Shown one piece after another: positions 15,312-25,038 of a stretch of 53,868 nt of DNA. Where the stretch lies: assembly GCA_023423275.1 (NCBI GenBank), contig JAFAFW010000055.1:1-53868 (forward strand), written 5' to 3'. The notes under the pieces were generated by a model. The model saw only the letters and a list, made by a program, of their open reading frames with translations, did not search any database and was not told the DNA's origin. This DNA is from Pseudomonadota bacterium (GTDB lineage Bacteria; Pseudomonadota; Alphaproteobacteria; Rhizobiales; Hyphomicrobiaceae). Every line of letters begins with the position of its first letter. Positions within the stretch are counted from its first letter, which is position 1. The position numbers were made by a program, and so were the translations under genes.

Positions 15312-16277
15312 TTATTTCAGGACGCCAGCTTCCTTGTAGAACTTCTCCGCGCCAGGATGCAGCGGCACGGCCAGACCAGTCAGAGCGTTCTCTTTCGTGA
15401 TCAGCTTGCCCTTGGCGTGGCCGGCATCGAGAACCGCGCGGGTCTTATCCGACCACATCGCCTTCACGACATTGTAGACCACGTCGTCCGAGATCTTCGC
15501 CGACGTTACCCACTGCGCACCGACAGCGAGCGTCGGGGTCGCAGGCACGTCCTTGTAGGTCCCAGCCGGGACCTCATCCTTGGCGAAGAAGGGCGCGTCC
15601 TTGATCAGCTTGTCTGCAGCATCGCCAGAAATCGGCAGCAGTTCGACGCCGCCGCCTGACGTCGCGAGTTCCGTAATCGAAGACATCGGATAGCCGCCTG
15701 TAATGAAGAACGCGTCGACGCCACCGTCCTTCATCTTCTCAGCCGCCTGGTTCGGCTTGAGATATTCCGGGCTGATGTCCTTCTCGGTAATGCCATACGC
15801 CGCGAGCACCGCCCTGGCGTTGATGAGCGAACCGGAACCGGGCTCGTCAAGCGAAACGCGCTTGCCTTTGAGATCAGCGACCGATTTCAGACCGGATCCC
15901 TTGCGAACAACGATGTGTACGGATTCCGGATAGAGGTTTGCGATGGCCCGCAGGTCGGCAATCTTCGGCTTTCCGTCGAAGACGCCGGTCCCGGTATAGG
16001 CCCAATACGCGACGTCAGCCTGGCTGAAACCCGACTCCATGTTGCCGCCGGAAATCGCGTTGACGTTGGCGACCGAACCGTTCGAGGCAACCGCTGTCGA
16101 AACCAGCTTCGGTGGCGCAGAAATCGCATTCGCGATCATGCCACCCACGGGATAGTAGGTGCCACCCGTGCCACCGGTCCCGATGCGGAAGAATGCAGGC
16201 GTCTGCGCGAGCGCTGCGGTGATACCAGTGGCAGCCAGAATAGCTCCGGCAGCCAACAAACCACGACGGGAGATCAT
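15312..16277 (-). CDS. TAXI-family TRAP transporter solute-binding protein
   Basis: The 321-residue secreted protein has a signal sequence with a twin-arginine-like start (MISRRGLLAAGAILAATG) ending near AALAQ. The TAXI landmark FRIGTGGTGGTYYPVGG follows directly, with later SGGNMESGFSQADVAYWAYTG-type TAXI sequence. TAXI proteins bind small ligands such as glutamate or other dicarboxylates in the periplasm and deliver them to a fused QM membrane protein. No such membrane gene lies within the window near this gene, so it is an orphan that must share or contact a transporter elsewhere. Ligand unknown. Confidence 0.88.
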   Translation of the reverse strand: MISRRGLLAAGAILAATGITAALAQTPAFFRIGTGGTGGTYYPVGGMIANAISAPPKLVSTAVASNGSVANVNAISGGNMESGFSQADVAYWAYTGTGVFDGKPKIADLRAIANLYPESVHIVVRKGSGLKSVADLKGKRVSLDEPGSGSLINARAVLAAYGITEKDISPEYLKPNQAAEKMKDGGVDAFFITGGYPMSSITELATSGGGVELLPISGDAADKLIKDAPFFAKDEVPAGTYKDVPATPTLAVGAQWVTSAKISDDVVYNVVKAMWSDKTRAVLDAGHAKGKLITKENALTGLAVPLHPGAEKFYKEAGVLK

Positions 16278-16415
16278 AATAAACTACTCCTGGATAAGCC
16301 CGTGATACGGGCAATTCTGAAGCCCCAAACGTATGGAGACACCCCTAGTGTGTCAAACGGAAGAACCTTCCGGAAGACACCGATTGGACTTTTGGATGAG
16401 TGCCGTCCACTCGGA

Positions 16416-17147
16416 TCAGAAGGTGCGAACCGGGCGCCATCCGGCAGCAATCGCTTCTTCCTCCGAGCAGAACCAGCGTTCGCCCTTAGCCGCGTTGATG
16501 CGTACGGCACGATATGATCGATTCCATGGCAGATGGTATGTCCGCCCGGCTTTGGTGATGTTGCCCTTGATCGCGCAACCACTGGGAGCAGCGGACTCAG
16601 CCGTCGACCAGCGCGCGCTACGATAATCCCACGCCGGCTCGTTTCCGGCTTGCCAGATCCCAACCTTCAGATTGCGTGCCTCGGCCTCGACCCCCGTCAG
16701 GCGGCGCGAGTACCGCACGAAGGCCCAAGCGAGGCCGCGGCGCACCATCTCGGCGTTGATTTCCGTCTTCCCCGACCAGCAGATGGCCAAGACCCGATCG
16801 TATTTATCAATGCCTGAGCTTTCGCAACGGATATCATCCCCGGCGACAAGATTGGTCAGCTCGCGACTGGCGGCTTTCCCGCATGACCAATCGCGTTCGC
16901 GGGCATCCTTGCAGGACTGGCCCGCCTCGGGAGCATCGATCCCCTCCAGTCGAACGCGCGTATCTCCGACAACCAGTGTATCACCATCAATGACGCGGAC
17001 AGGCCCGGAGAATAGCTCACGCGCGGGCTCCCTGGCCGCCTGGGACAAATCCGCCGGTGAAAGGGCAGCAAGAAGAATGGCCAGAAGCCCCGCAAGCGCC
17101 AGAGCTCCCAACGGCCGCACCGCATGTCGGCGAACAGATTCACGCAT
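16416..17147 (-). CDS. Secreted thermonuclease-like (SNase) protein with a C-terminal Cys domain
   Basis: The 243-residue protein starts with a membrane or signal segment (about residues 10-37). A staphylococcal-nuclease domain follows: VRVIDGDTLVVGDTRVRLEGIDAPE, with the nuclease Arg/Asp/Glu positions present, then GIDKYDRVLA. The C-terminal part has GCAIKGNITKAGRTYHLPW and RINAAKGERWFCSEEEAIAA, a small Cys-containing module often attached to such nucleases in Rhizobiales. A role in degrading extracellular or periplasmic nucleic acid is likely but untested for this architecture. It stands alone between the TAXI and MFS genes. Confidence 0.85.
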   Translation of the reverse strand: MRESVRRHAVRPLGALALAGLLAILLAALSPADLSQAAREPARELFSGPVRVIDGDTLVVGDTRVRLEGIDAPEAGQSCKDARERDWSCGKAASRELTNLVAGDDIRCESSGIDKYDRVLAICWSGKTEINAEMVRRGLAWAFVRYSRRLTGVEAEARNLKVGIWQAGNEPAWDYRSARWSTAESAAPSGCAIKGNITKAGRTYHLPWNRSYRAVRINAAKGERWFCSEEEAIAAGWRPVRTF

Positions 17148-17276
17148 AAGTTGAATCTGATCTGAGTCGTCAGGCGGGGTCGAGGCAAAGCAGTGATTTC
17201 CGAGGGCGACTTAAGGTCGATTTGGCGGCGATCGTTGTAAATGCGCACGATCGCACGCGAATCACCGCCATGCGTG

Positions 17277-18476
17277 TCAAGAGCTGCGCGCATAAGGACG
17301 CTCCGGTTGTAGCAACGCGATCAATGCTCCCGCGATCAATATGCCAGCGGACGCTCCCAGTCCCCACGCGAGACTTCCGGTTTTGTCGGCAATCGCTCCT
17401 GTCACGATCGGCCCGATAATCTGCAACGCTGCAAACAGGAGCGTAAACGCTGCGACAGCCTCGCCCCACACGACAGCCGGCAGAGATGTCTTGATGAAAG
17501 CAGTGATCGCTGCGGGCACCATGAAGAAGAAGCCGAACATCACAGCCGACACGATCATCATCGGCAAGCCCGCCGATAACAGCGGCAACAGCGCACCGAT
17601 ACCGACGGCAAGTTGGATCACGGCAATGGAGGTTCCGCCCTTCCACGACGCGATCGGGCGCGCCCAAACGCGGAATGAAACGGTCGCTGATACGGCAAGC
17701 GCAATCCACATGCCCGCCACTTCCGCGGCGCTGGCCCCATGCTCGCGCATCCACGCGACAACGAATGTCATGTAGGCAAAGTAGCCGAGCGCATAGAAGG
17801 CATAGCTCAGGAAAATCGCCAGCATTGGCGTCCGTGCCCAGGGATGCGGCGATTTTTGCGCCGGCGGCGCGTGAACGCGTCGCGCACTGGCCGACGTCAG
17901 GATGCTGACCAGACCCGAAAACACGCCGATGCCGATCCAGGCCCACGGCCAGGCAGCATCGCCGCCGAACGCAAACAGCCAGGGAAGGGTGAGACCGGGG
18001 AGCAAAAGCCCAACACCGCCGCCGGAGAAATAGATGGCGATCGCCGAAGCGGACAGGCGCGGATGCCCTGGAAAGACACTCGCCGCCAGCACGCTGCCGG
18101 AGATGAAGACGGCCGCACCGCTGATCCCGGCGATCGTTCGCACCAGGATCATGGACGTGAAACTGTCCAAGAACCCGGTCAGAAAAACCGCAGCGGCCGT
18201 AACCCACATCCCGACAGTGAAGAGCACGGAAGGCCCAAGGCGGCGGATGCTCGCCAGCGCAATCAAGGAGCCGATCAGATAGCCGATCGCGTTCGCCGTA
18301 TTGAGCGCACCGGCCTGGGTATAGGTCCAGCCGAGATCGGCCCGCATGGCAGGCAGGATCAACGCATAGGAAAAGCGCGCCAGACCGTTGGAGACCGCAA
18401 TCCCCAGCGCCAGGCCTCCGGCGGTTAAATAGCCGCGGCGTATATCGGCATCGTCAAGCGTTGGACTATTGTTCAT
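17277..18476 (-). CDS. MFS transporter, YbfB/YjiJ type
   Basis: The 399-residue protein has about 12 membrane helices. Family landmarks are GIAVSNGLARFSYALILPAM, then DLGWTYTQAG and NAIGYLIGSL. A reading frame open far upstream is antisense to the next gene, so the start was placed at the ATG at 18476; an ATG two codons earlier at 18482 is equally possible. The gene is divergent from xdhC-mocA. YbfB-type carriers have no settled substrate. Confidence 0.85.
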   Translation of the reverse strand: MNNSPTLDDADIRRGYLTAGGLALGIAVSNGLARFSYALILPAMRADLGWTYTQAGALNTANAIGYLIGSLIALASIRRLGPSVLFTVGMWVTAAAVFLTGFLDSFTSMILVRTIAGISGAAVFISGSVLAASVFPGHPRLSASAIAIYFSGGGVGLLLPGLTLPWLFAFGGDAAWPWAWIGIGVFSGLVSILTSASARRVHAPPAQKSPHPWARTPMLAIFLSYAFYALGYFAYMTFVVAWMREHGASAAEVAGMWIALAVSATVSFRVWARPIASWKGGTSIAVIQLAVGIGALLPLLSAGLPMMIVSAVMFGFFFMVPAAITAFIKTSLPAVVWGEAVAAFTLLFAALQIIGPIVTGAIADKTGSLAWGLGASAGILIAGALIALLQPERPYARSS

Positions 18477-18584
18477 GAGCATGCCGGAGTCACCGGCAAT
18501 CCTGTAACCTGAAGGGGCCGGAAACTTGGACCCGGCGCGCCGAACTTGCAACGAAACGCGCGGCGGTAGATGCTCTGAGGATGC

Positions 18585-19676
18585 ATGGGTGAGACTCATA
18601 AGCAGCAGATCATGGCAGAACCTGAAACGACACAGCCGGCAACCGTACGCACGAACGCGCTGCGCACGGCTCAGCAATGGCTGCAGCGCGATGGACGCGT
18701 AGCGCTGGCTACCGTCGTCGACACGTGGGGATCGGCTCCAGTTCCGGTCGGTGGGCAGCTCGTGATCGGAACGGATGGCGCATTCGAGGGCTCGGTTTCC
18801 GGCGGCTGCATCGAAGGCGAGGTCATCACCGAGGCTGAAGACGTCCTGAAAGACGGCCGTCCGCGCACGCTCTCCTTCGGTGTTACGGACGAGAGCGCCT
18901 GGAGCGTAGGCCTTCCCTGCGGCGGCCAGGTCAAAGTTTTCGTGGAACGCCTCGATCGCGAGCACGGCGGCCAGGAACTCGTCGAGCGCGTGGTCGGCGC
19001 CAGCGAGAAGCGTGAAGGCCTCGTCCTGCGCACGCGTCTCACCGATGGTAAGCGCACCCTGTTCGACCGCGAGACGCAGGACCTCGATCCGGACGTCGCA
19101 ACGCGGTTCCGTTCCGGCGAGAGCAAACTGCAGCAAACGGCCGAGGGCGAGATTTTCATCCACACGCTGTTGCCACCGGCGCGCATCGTCGTGATCGGGG
19201 CGACGCACATCGCGCAGATCGTCTGCGAACTGGCACGGCTCACGGGTTACGAAATCAAGGTGATCGATCCGCGGACGGCCTTCGCCTCACCGGAACGCTT
19301 CCCGGGAGTCGAGATCCTGCCGGAATGGCCACAGGATGTCCTTCCGCGCATCGGACTGGACCCGTATACGGCGCTCGTCGTCGTCGCCCACGTCAGCCAC
19401 ATCGACGACGAGGCGCTGAAATACGCGCTACGCGCCGATTGTCTTTATATCGGTGCGCTTGGCAGCAAGCGAAATCACGCCAAGAGAACCGAACGCCTGC
19501 TCGCCGCGGGCATGACCGAAGCGGAGATCGCGCGGATCAAGTGTCCCATCGGCCTGGATATCGGGGCGCGGACGCCAGCCGAGATCGCCGTCTCTATCAT
19601 GGCCGAAGTCATTCTCGCGGTGCGGGGCCCGAAAACGTCAACGCGCGGGACGTGCCTCAATGGCGGACAGGATTGA
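18585..19676 (+). CDS. XdhC/CoxI family protein
   Basis: The 363-residue protein has an N-terminal XdhC domain (ALATVVDTWGSAPVPVGGQ, then SGGCIEGEV with the conserved Cys and LPCGGQV) and a C-terminal Rossmann domain (RIVVIGATHIAQI, IGALGSKRNHAKR). XdhC proteins load the sulfurated molybdenum cofactor into xanthine dehydrogenase-type hydroxylases. The next gene (mocA) overlaps it by 17 bases, so the pair is translated together. No large molybdenum hydroxylase subunit is present in the window, so the client enzyme is encoded elsewhere. The ATG at 18585 follows GAGG closely; ATG at 18612 is an alternative. Confidence 0.88.
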   Translation: MGETHKQQIMAEPETTQPATVRTNALRTAQQWLQRDGRVALATVVDTWGSAPVPVGGQLVIGTDGAFEGSVSGGCIEGEVITEAEDVLKDGRPRTLSFGVTDESAWSVGLPCGGQVKVFVERLDREHGGQELVERVVGASEKREGLVLRTRLTDGKRTLFDRETQDLDPDVATRFRSGESKLQQTAEGEIFIHTLLPPARIVVIGATHIAQIVCELARLTGYEIKVIDPRTAFASPERFPGVEILPEWPQDVLPRIGLDPYTALVVVAHVSHIDDEALKYALRADCLYIGALGSKRNHAKRTERLLAAGMTEAEIARIKCPIGLDIGARTPAEIAVSIMAEVILAVRGPKTSTRGTCLNGGQD

Positions 19677-20304
19677 TCCAACCGATCGGCGAACCATCGC
19701 AGCCGTCATTCTTGCGGCGGGATCGTCGCGTCGCTTCGGCGAAGCCAACAAGCTGCTCGCGGACGTCGCAGGCCGGCCTTTGATCGCTCACATCGTTGCA
19801 ACGTTCCTGTCCGCCCAGGTTCCCGACATCATTGTGGTGACGGGACCTGATCCAGAGGCCATCCAATCCGCCCTCGCGAACGCGTCCATCCGCTTCGTGC
19901 ATAATCCAAACCATCTTTCCGGCATGGGCAGCTCGGTGGCAACCGGAATTGCTGCGCTCTCTGATCAGCACAGCGGGGCACTCGTCTGTCCCGGTGACAT
20001 GCCCGGGATATCCGGCTCGTTCGTCGATGAGCTGATTGGCGCCTTCTTCGCGGCAGGCGCAAACCGGGTCATCCGGCCGCTGCTTGCTGACGGCCGGCCC
20101 GCGCATCCAGTGCTTTGGCCCGCGCGCCTGTTTCCCGTGCTGGAAAAACTCAGCGGCCCCGAGGGCGGCCGGCAGGTTCTCGATGCCCTGGCCACTGACG
20201 TCATGACGCTCAAGTCCAATAATGCGGATGCGGCTCTCGACATCGACACCCAGGATGATCTCGATGCTCTCCGCATCCGGCTGCAGAAGCAGCATAGCAG
20301 TTAG
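19660..20304 (+). CDS. MocA-type molybdopterin nucleotidyltransferase
   Basis: The 214-residue protein has the nucleotidyltransferase signature AAVILAAGSSRRFGEANKLL, then CPGDMPGISGSFVDEL and RPAHPVLWPARLF. The His-Pro in the last motif matches the CTP-specific MocA type rather than GTP-using MobA. MocA makes molybdopterin cytosine dinucleotide, the cofactor of xanthine dehydrogenase/CO dehydrogenase-type enzymes. The overlap with the XdhC-family gene fits a joint cofactor-maturation role. Confidence 0.82.
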   Translation: MADRIDPTDRRTIAAVILAAGSSRRFGEANKLLADVAGRPLIAHIVATFLSAQVPDIIVVTGPDPEAIQSALANASIRFVHNPNHLSGMGSSVATGIAALSDQHSGALVCPGDMPGISGSFVDELIGAFFAAGANRVIRPLLADGRPAHPVLWPARLFPVLEKLSGPEGGRQVLDALATDVMTLKSNNADAALDIDTQDDLDALRIRLQKQHSS

Positions 20305-20384
20305 GCGTCACAGGACTTGACGCCGCACGCGGCAACGTCGAAAGCCAAAGCAATAATTCACTCGGGGCGGAAATCCGGCGGGGC

Positions 20385-21830
20385 ATGTCCAAGGATCTGT
20401 TCGACAACTTCATGCTGAGGACGGTGCAGATTCCCGGCACCGCCTCGCAGATCCCGGCGTGGCGCATCGGTTTGACCGTGTTCTCCATGCTGGCGGCCCT
20501 GGTCATTGCTTTTCTTCCGCCACCGGCCGGATCGGCACCCCAGGCGATGATCGCCCTTGGCCTGATCGCCATGACCGTCATGCTGTGGGCGACCATGGCT
20601 GTCCCACAGCCCGCCGCAGCCATGTTGTTCGTCTTTCTGGTCCTCGTGACACAGGTCGTGTCGCCTCAGGCCGCGCTGTCCGGTTTCATGTCAAGTTCGC
20701 TCTGGTTGGTGTTCGGTGGATTGCTGATCGGAACGGCGGCCGAGCGCACGGGCTTCGGACGCTATATCGCACGACGTTTTCTCGGCGGGTTTCACGGCTC
20801 GTACGCGTCCCTTGTGTTTGGCGTTCTGGTCGGCTCGACCGTGCTCAGCTTTCTTGTGCCCTCCAACATGGGGCGCCTCGCCATCACCGTGCCGGTGGTG
20901 ATGGCCCTGGCGAAAGATGCGGGCTACGAGCTCGGCTCGCCCGGCCATATTGGCCTCGTGATCACCGTGGTGATCGGCAACTTCACCGTCGCGCAGGGTG
21001 TGCTGTCCGGCAACCTCCTGAACATCATGATCGTGGGCGCTGGCGAAACGCTGTACGGCCTCAACATCTCCTACATGCACTACATGCTGATGTGCGGGCC
21101 GATCCTGGGGCTTGGTAAAGCCGGATTGGTCTGGCGGATCGTGACATGGTTCTATCCTGCCCCGACGCCTGCGAGCGCAGCCTCCTCCGGCACCATCGAT
21201 CCACTCAGTCCGGAGGCGCGCCGCGTTTCCATCATCTTAGGGATCGCCATTTTGCTGTGGGCGACCGACTTTCTGCATGGCATCAAGCCCGGCTGGATCG
21301 CACTTGCCGCCGGTGTTCTCTGTCTCATCCCGGGCATCGGCGTCATGCCTCCGCGCGAAGTATTCAACATTCGCAGGCTTCTCATCATCTTCTGGGTCGG
21401 CACAGTGTTGAGTCTGGCCGCTGTGTTGACGGAGTCCGGCGCGAGCACACTGATCTCTCAGGCCCTGACCGGCCTTGCGGGTATCGAAGGACGCTCTGCA
21501 GCATTCGGCTATTTCACGATTGCCTATCTGTCATCGCTGATGGCCATGCTGTCGACATTCGGCGGTGCGGTGCCGACCATGGCTGCTACCGCCTCCGAAG
21601 TCAGTGCCGCAACAGGCCTGCCACTCGAAACGGCTGTGATGTCGATTGCAGCCGGAATGTCGGCGCTGTTCTTCCCCTACATCGCCGCGCCGATTGTCGT
21701 CGGCCTGATGATGGGCAAGGTCAGCCAGCGCACAGCGACACACTTCACGCTGACACTCGCTTTCCTTTCCTGGCTCATCGTCGTTCCGTTGAATGCCATA
21801 TGGTGGTGGCTCATCGGAGCGATGGGGTGA
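20385..21830 (+). CDS. SLC13/DASS-type anion permease
   Basis: The 481-residue protein has about 11-12 hydrophobic segments and the divalent-anion symporter layout. One half contains SFLVPSNMGRLAITVPVVMALA and the other STFGGAVPTMAATASEVSAA, each close to the SNT-like ion and substrate sites of this family (SN in the first half, where the second has TFGG). It likely takes up a di- or tricarboxylate or sulfate with sodium or protons. It lies 80 bases after mocA, and there is no clear functional tie. Confidence 0.8.
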   Translation: MSKDLFDNFMLRTVQIPGTASQIPAWRIGLTVFSMLAALVIAFLPPPAGSAPQAMIALGLIAMTVMLWATMAVPQPAAAMLFVFLVLVTQVVSPQAALSGFMSSSLWLVFGGLLIGTAAERTGFGRYIARRFLGGFHGSYASLVFGVLVGSTVLSFLVPSNMGRLAITVPVVMALAKDAGYELGSPGHIGLVITVVIGNFTVAQGVLSGNLLNIMIVGAGETLYGLNISYMHYMLMCGPILGLGKAGLVWRIVTWFYPAPTPASAASSGTIDPLSPEARRVSIILGIAILLWATDFLHGIKPGWIALAAGVLCLIPGIGVMPPREVFNIRRLLIIFWVGTVLSLAAVLTESGASTLISQALTGLAGIEGRSAAFGYFTIAYLSSLMAMLSTFGGAVPTMAATASEVSAATGLPLETAVMSIAAGMSALFFPYIAAPIVVGLMMGKVSQRTATHFTLTLAFLSWLIVVPLNAIWWWLIGAMG

Positions 21831-21881
21831 GAGTTGTGGAAGGCGCCCAACTCGCCGCATTCAAGCCGAACTGACCCCCAC

Positions 21882-21909
21882 GGTCATCCCCGCCGCGACG
21901 GAATCCAGG
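21882..21909. repeat. Degenerate copy of the palindromic repeat
   Basis: GGTCATCCCCGCCGCGACGG, followed by AATCCAGG, resembles the R2 element at 1730-1755 but its central palindrome is broken. It lies in the 193-base gap between the convergent permease and polA genes. Confidence 0.4.
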
Positions 21910-22023
21910 ATCCTCGTTCGATCGCATGCAGAACCGTGCATGAATGGCCGCCTGCACGGACCATGACCGCGTAGAAGGGTTGGTGAAAGCACTCCAGTCG
22001 TGCAGCAATTCCAAGGAATTGCC

Positions 22024-25000
22024 TCAGTGTGCCTCTTCCCAATTCGCCGCCGCCTTCGCATCGACCTTGAGAGGCACGCTGAGCGCGATAGCAGGTTCTG
22101 CGCTCTTTTCCATGACCTGGCGAACAGTCTCCATCGTCTTGACGATCTCCGCCTCCTTTGCCTCGAAGATCAGCTCGTCGTGGACCTGCAGCAGCATCCG
22201 CGCGCTGCCGAGGCCAGCCGCCTTCAGGGCTCCCGGGATGCGGACCATCGCCCGGCGAATGATGTCGGCGGCCGAGCCCTGGATCGGCGCGTTGATCGCT
22301 GCCCGTTCCAGAAACCCGCGCATGGACGGGTTACGCGTATTGATCTCAGGATAATGCACGCGCCGGCCGAAGATCGTCTCCACGTAGCCATGCTCGTGCG
22401 CGAACGCCTTGGTGCGATCCATGTAATCGCGGATGCCGGGGAAGCGCTCGAAGTAGGTTTTGATATAGGCTCCCGCTTCATCGCGCGGGATGCCGAGCTG
22501 GTTCGCCAGACCGAATGCCGAGATGCCGTAGATGATGCCGAAGTTGATCGCCTTGGCGCGACGCCGCACCTCAGCCGGCATGTCCTTCACCGGCACGCCG
22601 AACATCTCGGACGCCGTCATGGCGTGAATATCCAGCCCGTCGGCGAAGGCCTGCTTCAGCGCGGGAATGTCGGCGATGTGAGCCAGCACACGCAACTCGA
22701 TCTGGCTGTAGTCGGCCGATACCAGTTTCATGCCCGGCTCGGCGATGAACGCCGTGCGGATGGCGCGGCCTTCCTTGGTGCGGACAGGAATATTCTGCAG
22801 GTTCGGCTCGCTCGATGCCAATCGGCCGGTCGTCGTTGCGCCGAGCGAATAGCAGGTGTGGATACGCCCCGTCTCCGCGTGGATGTAACCCGGCAAAGCG
22901 TCAGTATAGGTCGATTTCAGCTTGGCGAGCTGCCGCCACTCCAGCATCGTGTTGACGAGCTTTCGCGCATGTTCGGGCAACTCCTCATTCTGCGCCAGCT
23001 CATCGAGAAGGTTGGCCCGCGTCTCCCACTGGCCCGATTTCGTACGCTTGCCTCCGGGCAGTTTCAGACGGTCGAACAGCAACTCGCCGAGCTGACGCGG
23101 CGAACCCAGGTTGAACTTGTGACCAGCGAGCTCGTAAACTTCCTCTTCCAGCCGCGCGATCGATTGCGAGAACTGTCCTGAAAGCCGCGACAAGGTATTG
23201 CGATCAACCTTGATGCCGGTTCGCTCCATGCTGGCGATCACCGGCACTAGAGGACGTTCCAACGTCTCGTAAACTGTCGTCATGCGCTCTGCGGCGAGCC
23301 GCGGCTTGAACCGGGTCCACAAGCGCAATGTCACGTCGGCATCCTCGGCCGCATATTCCGTGGCCTTGTCGATCGGCACACCGGCAAAGGTCTTGCCATT
23401 CTTTTTCGCGCCCGGAGCGTGCTCGATCACCTTATCGAAGGGGATCGCGGCGTGTTTCAGATGCCGTTCCGACAGCACGTCCATGCCATGATTTCCGCGT
23501 CCGCCGTCAAGCGCGTACGACAACAGCAGCGTATCGTCGAAGGCCTGCAACTCAATGCCGTAGCGGCTCAGCACGAGCCAGTCGTATTTAATGTTGTGGC
23601 CGACCTTGAGGACCGAGGCATCCTCAAGCAGCGGCTTCAAGGCATCCAACGCCCCGCGCAGCGGGATCTGCTGCGGGCCGCTGCCATCGCCGAAGTCGAA
23701 CGCATCCGTCGCCGGCTTGTGTGCCAACGGCACATAGCAGGCGCGGCCCTGCGGAAGCGCCATGGAAATCCCGACAAGCTCCGCCTGCATGGGGTCGCGC
23801 GAGGTCGTCTCCGTATCCATGCTGAAATAGCCGAAGCTGCGCGCATCGGATATCCAACGTTCCAGCCTGTCGAGCGTCGTGACGGTCTCGTAGGTCGAAC
23901 GATCGATCGGAGGCACCAGGGATGCGTCGGCGGCAAAGACAACGACAGCTCCGGGCGTGCCGGCGGCGGCCTGCTCCGGCGCTTTGGCGACATCCGTCTC
24001 GCCAGCACCTGCCTTGCGGGAGATCGGACGATGCAGTGATTTCGAGGAAGGCGCTGACTTCTCGGGCATCGGCGGAATCTCGGCACCGAGCTTTTCGGCG
24101 ATCCGCCGCGTCAGCGTGCTGAACTCCATGCGGCGCAAGAAGCCTAGGAGATCATCGGCCACCGGGTCCTGAATTCCCAGGCGCTCCACGGCTACTTCTA
24201 CCGGAACGTCGATCTTGAGCCGTACCAGCTCCTTCGATACACGCGCCTGCTCGGCGAATTCGGTCAACCGCTCGCGCCTCTTGGGCTGCTTGATCTCCCC
24301 GGCACGCGACAACAGCGTATCGAGATCACCATATTCGCGGATCAGCTCGGCCGCCGTCTTCACGCCGATACCGGGCACGCCGGGAACATTGTCGGTGGCA
24401 TCGCCAGACAGCGCCTGCACCTCGACCACCTTGTCGGGCTCCACCCCGAACCGCTCCAGGACTTCGTCGCGGCCGATGCGCTTGTTCTTCATGGTGTCGA
24501 GCATGACGATGCCCGGTTGGATGAGTTGCATCAGATCCTTGTCGGAAGAGACGATGGTGACATCTCCGCCCTTCTCGATAGCCTGCGTGGCATACGTCGC
24601 GATCAGATCATCCGCTTCGTAGCCGTCCTGCTCGACGCAGGCGACGTTGAACGCCTTCACCGCCTCCCGGATCAAACCGAACTGCGGGACCAGTTCCTCC
24701 GGCGGCGGCGGCCGGTTGGTCTTGTAGGCTTCGTAGATGGCAGTGCGGAATGTATCGCGCGCGGTATCGAAGACGACCGCAATATGCGTGGGCCGGTCAG
24801 ACAGCTTGGCTTCGGCCATGAGCTTCCACAACATGGCGCAGAAGCCATGCACGGCCCCGACCGGCAACCCGTCAGAGGGGCGCGTGAGCGGCGGCAGCGC
24901 GTGGAAGGCGCGGAAGATGTAGCCGGAGCCGTCAACGAGGTAGACGTGGCTGCCCTTGACGATGGGAACAGGCTCTCCATCGGGCACGGTACAGGCGGCG

Positions 25001-25038
25001 GCGCGGGCGGTGGATTTCAAAGCGGTTTCGAGGGTCAT
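22024..25038 (-). CDS. polA: DNA polymerase I
   Basis: The 1004-residue protein is a full-length three-domain polymerase used in repair and Okazaki-fragment processing. The 5' nuclease domain starts near VYLVDGSGYIFRAFHALPPL. The 3'-5' exonuclease domain (about 390-590) keeps its acidic residues in FSMDTETTSRDP, so proofreading should be active. Polymerase motif A is DYSQIELR (776-783), motif B is RRRAKAINFGIIYG (about 825-838) and motif C is HDE (953-955). The first 27 residues before the nuclease domain are low-complexity. The gene is single and convergent with the SLC13-type permease. Confidence 0.98.
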   Translation of the reverse strand: MTLETALKSTARAAACTVPDGEPVPIVKGSHVYLVDGSGYIFRAFHALPPLTRPSDGLPVGAVHGFCAMLWKLMAEAKLSDRPTHIAVVFDTARDTFRTAIYEAYKTNRPPPPEELVPQFGLIREAVKAFNVACVEQDGYEADDLIATYATQAIEKGGDVTIVSSDKDLMQLIQPGIVMLDTMKNKRIGRDEVLERFGVEPDKVVEVQALSGDATDNVPGVPGIGVKTAAELIREYGDLDTLLSRAGEIKQPKRRERLTEFAEQARVSKELVRLKIDVPVEVAVERLGIQDPVADDLLGFLRRMEFSTLTRRIAEKLGAEIPPMPEKSAPSSKSLHRPISRKAGAGETDVAKAPEQAAAGTPGAVVVFAADASLVPPIDRSTYETVTTLDRLERWISDARSFGYFSMDTETTSRDPMQAELVGISMALPQGRACYVPLAHKPATDAFDFGDGSGPQQIPLRGALDALKPLLEDASVLKVGHNIKYDWLVLSRYGIELQAFDDTLLLSYALDGGRGNHGMDVLSERHLKHAAIPFDKVIEHAPGAKKNGKTFAGVPIDKATEYAAEDADVTLRLWTRFKPRLAAERMTTVYETLERPLVPVIASMERTGIKVDRNTLSRLSGQFSQSIARLEEEVYELAGHKFNLGSPRQLGELLFDRLKLPGGKRTKSGQWETRANLLDELAQNEELPEHARKLVNTMLEWRQLAKLKSTYTDALPGYIHAETGRIHTCYSLGATTTGRLASSEPNLQNIPVRTKEGRAIRTAFIAEPGMKLVSADYSQIELRVLAHIADIPALKQAFADGLDIHAMTASEMFGVPVKDMPAEVRRRAKAINFGIIYGISAFGLANQLGIPRDEAGAYIKTYFERFPGIRDYMDRTKAFAHEHGYVETIFGRRVHYPEINTRNPSMRGFLERAAINAPIQGSAADIIRRAMVRIPGALKAAGLGSARMLLQVHDELIFEAKEAEIVKTMETVRQVMEKSAEPAIALSVPLKVDAKAAANWEEAH

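Noticed and set aside
17277..19208. A 643-residue leftward frame joining the MFS gene to upstream sequence
   Set aside because: The upstream half is antisense to the XdhC-family gene and has no family match. The MFS protein starts naturally near 18476.
22000..23181. Plus-strand frame antisense to polA
   Set aside because: polA motifs on the other strand are complete across this region.
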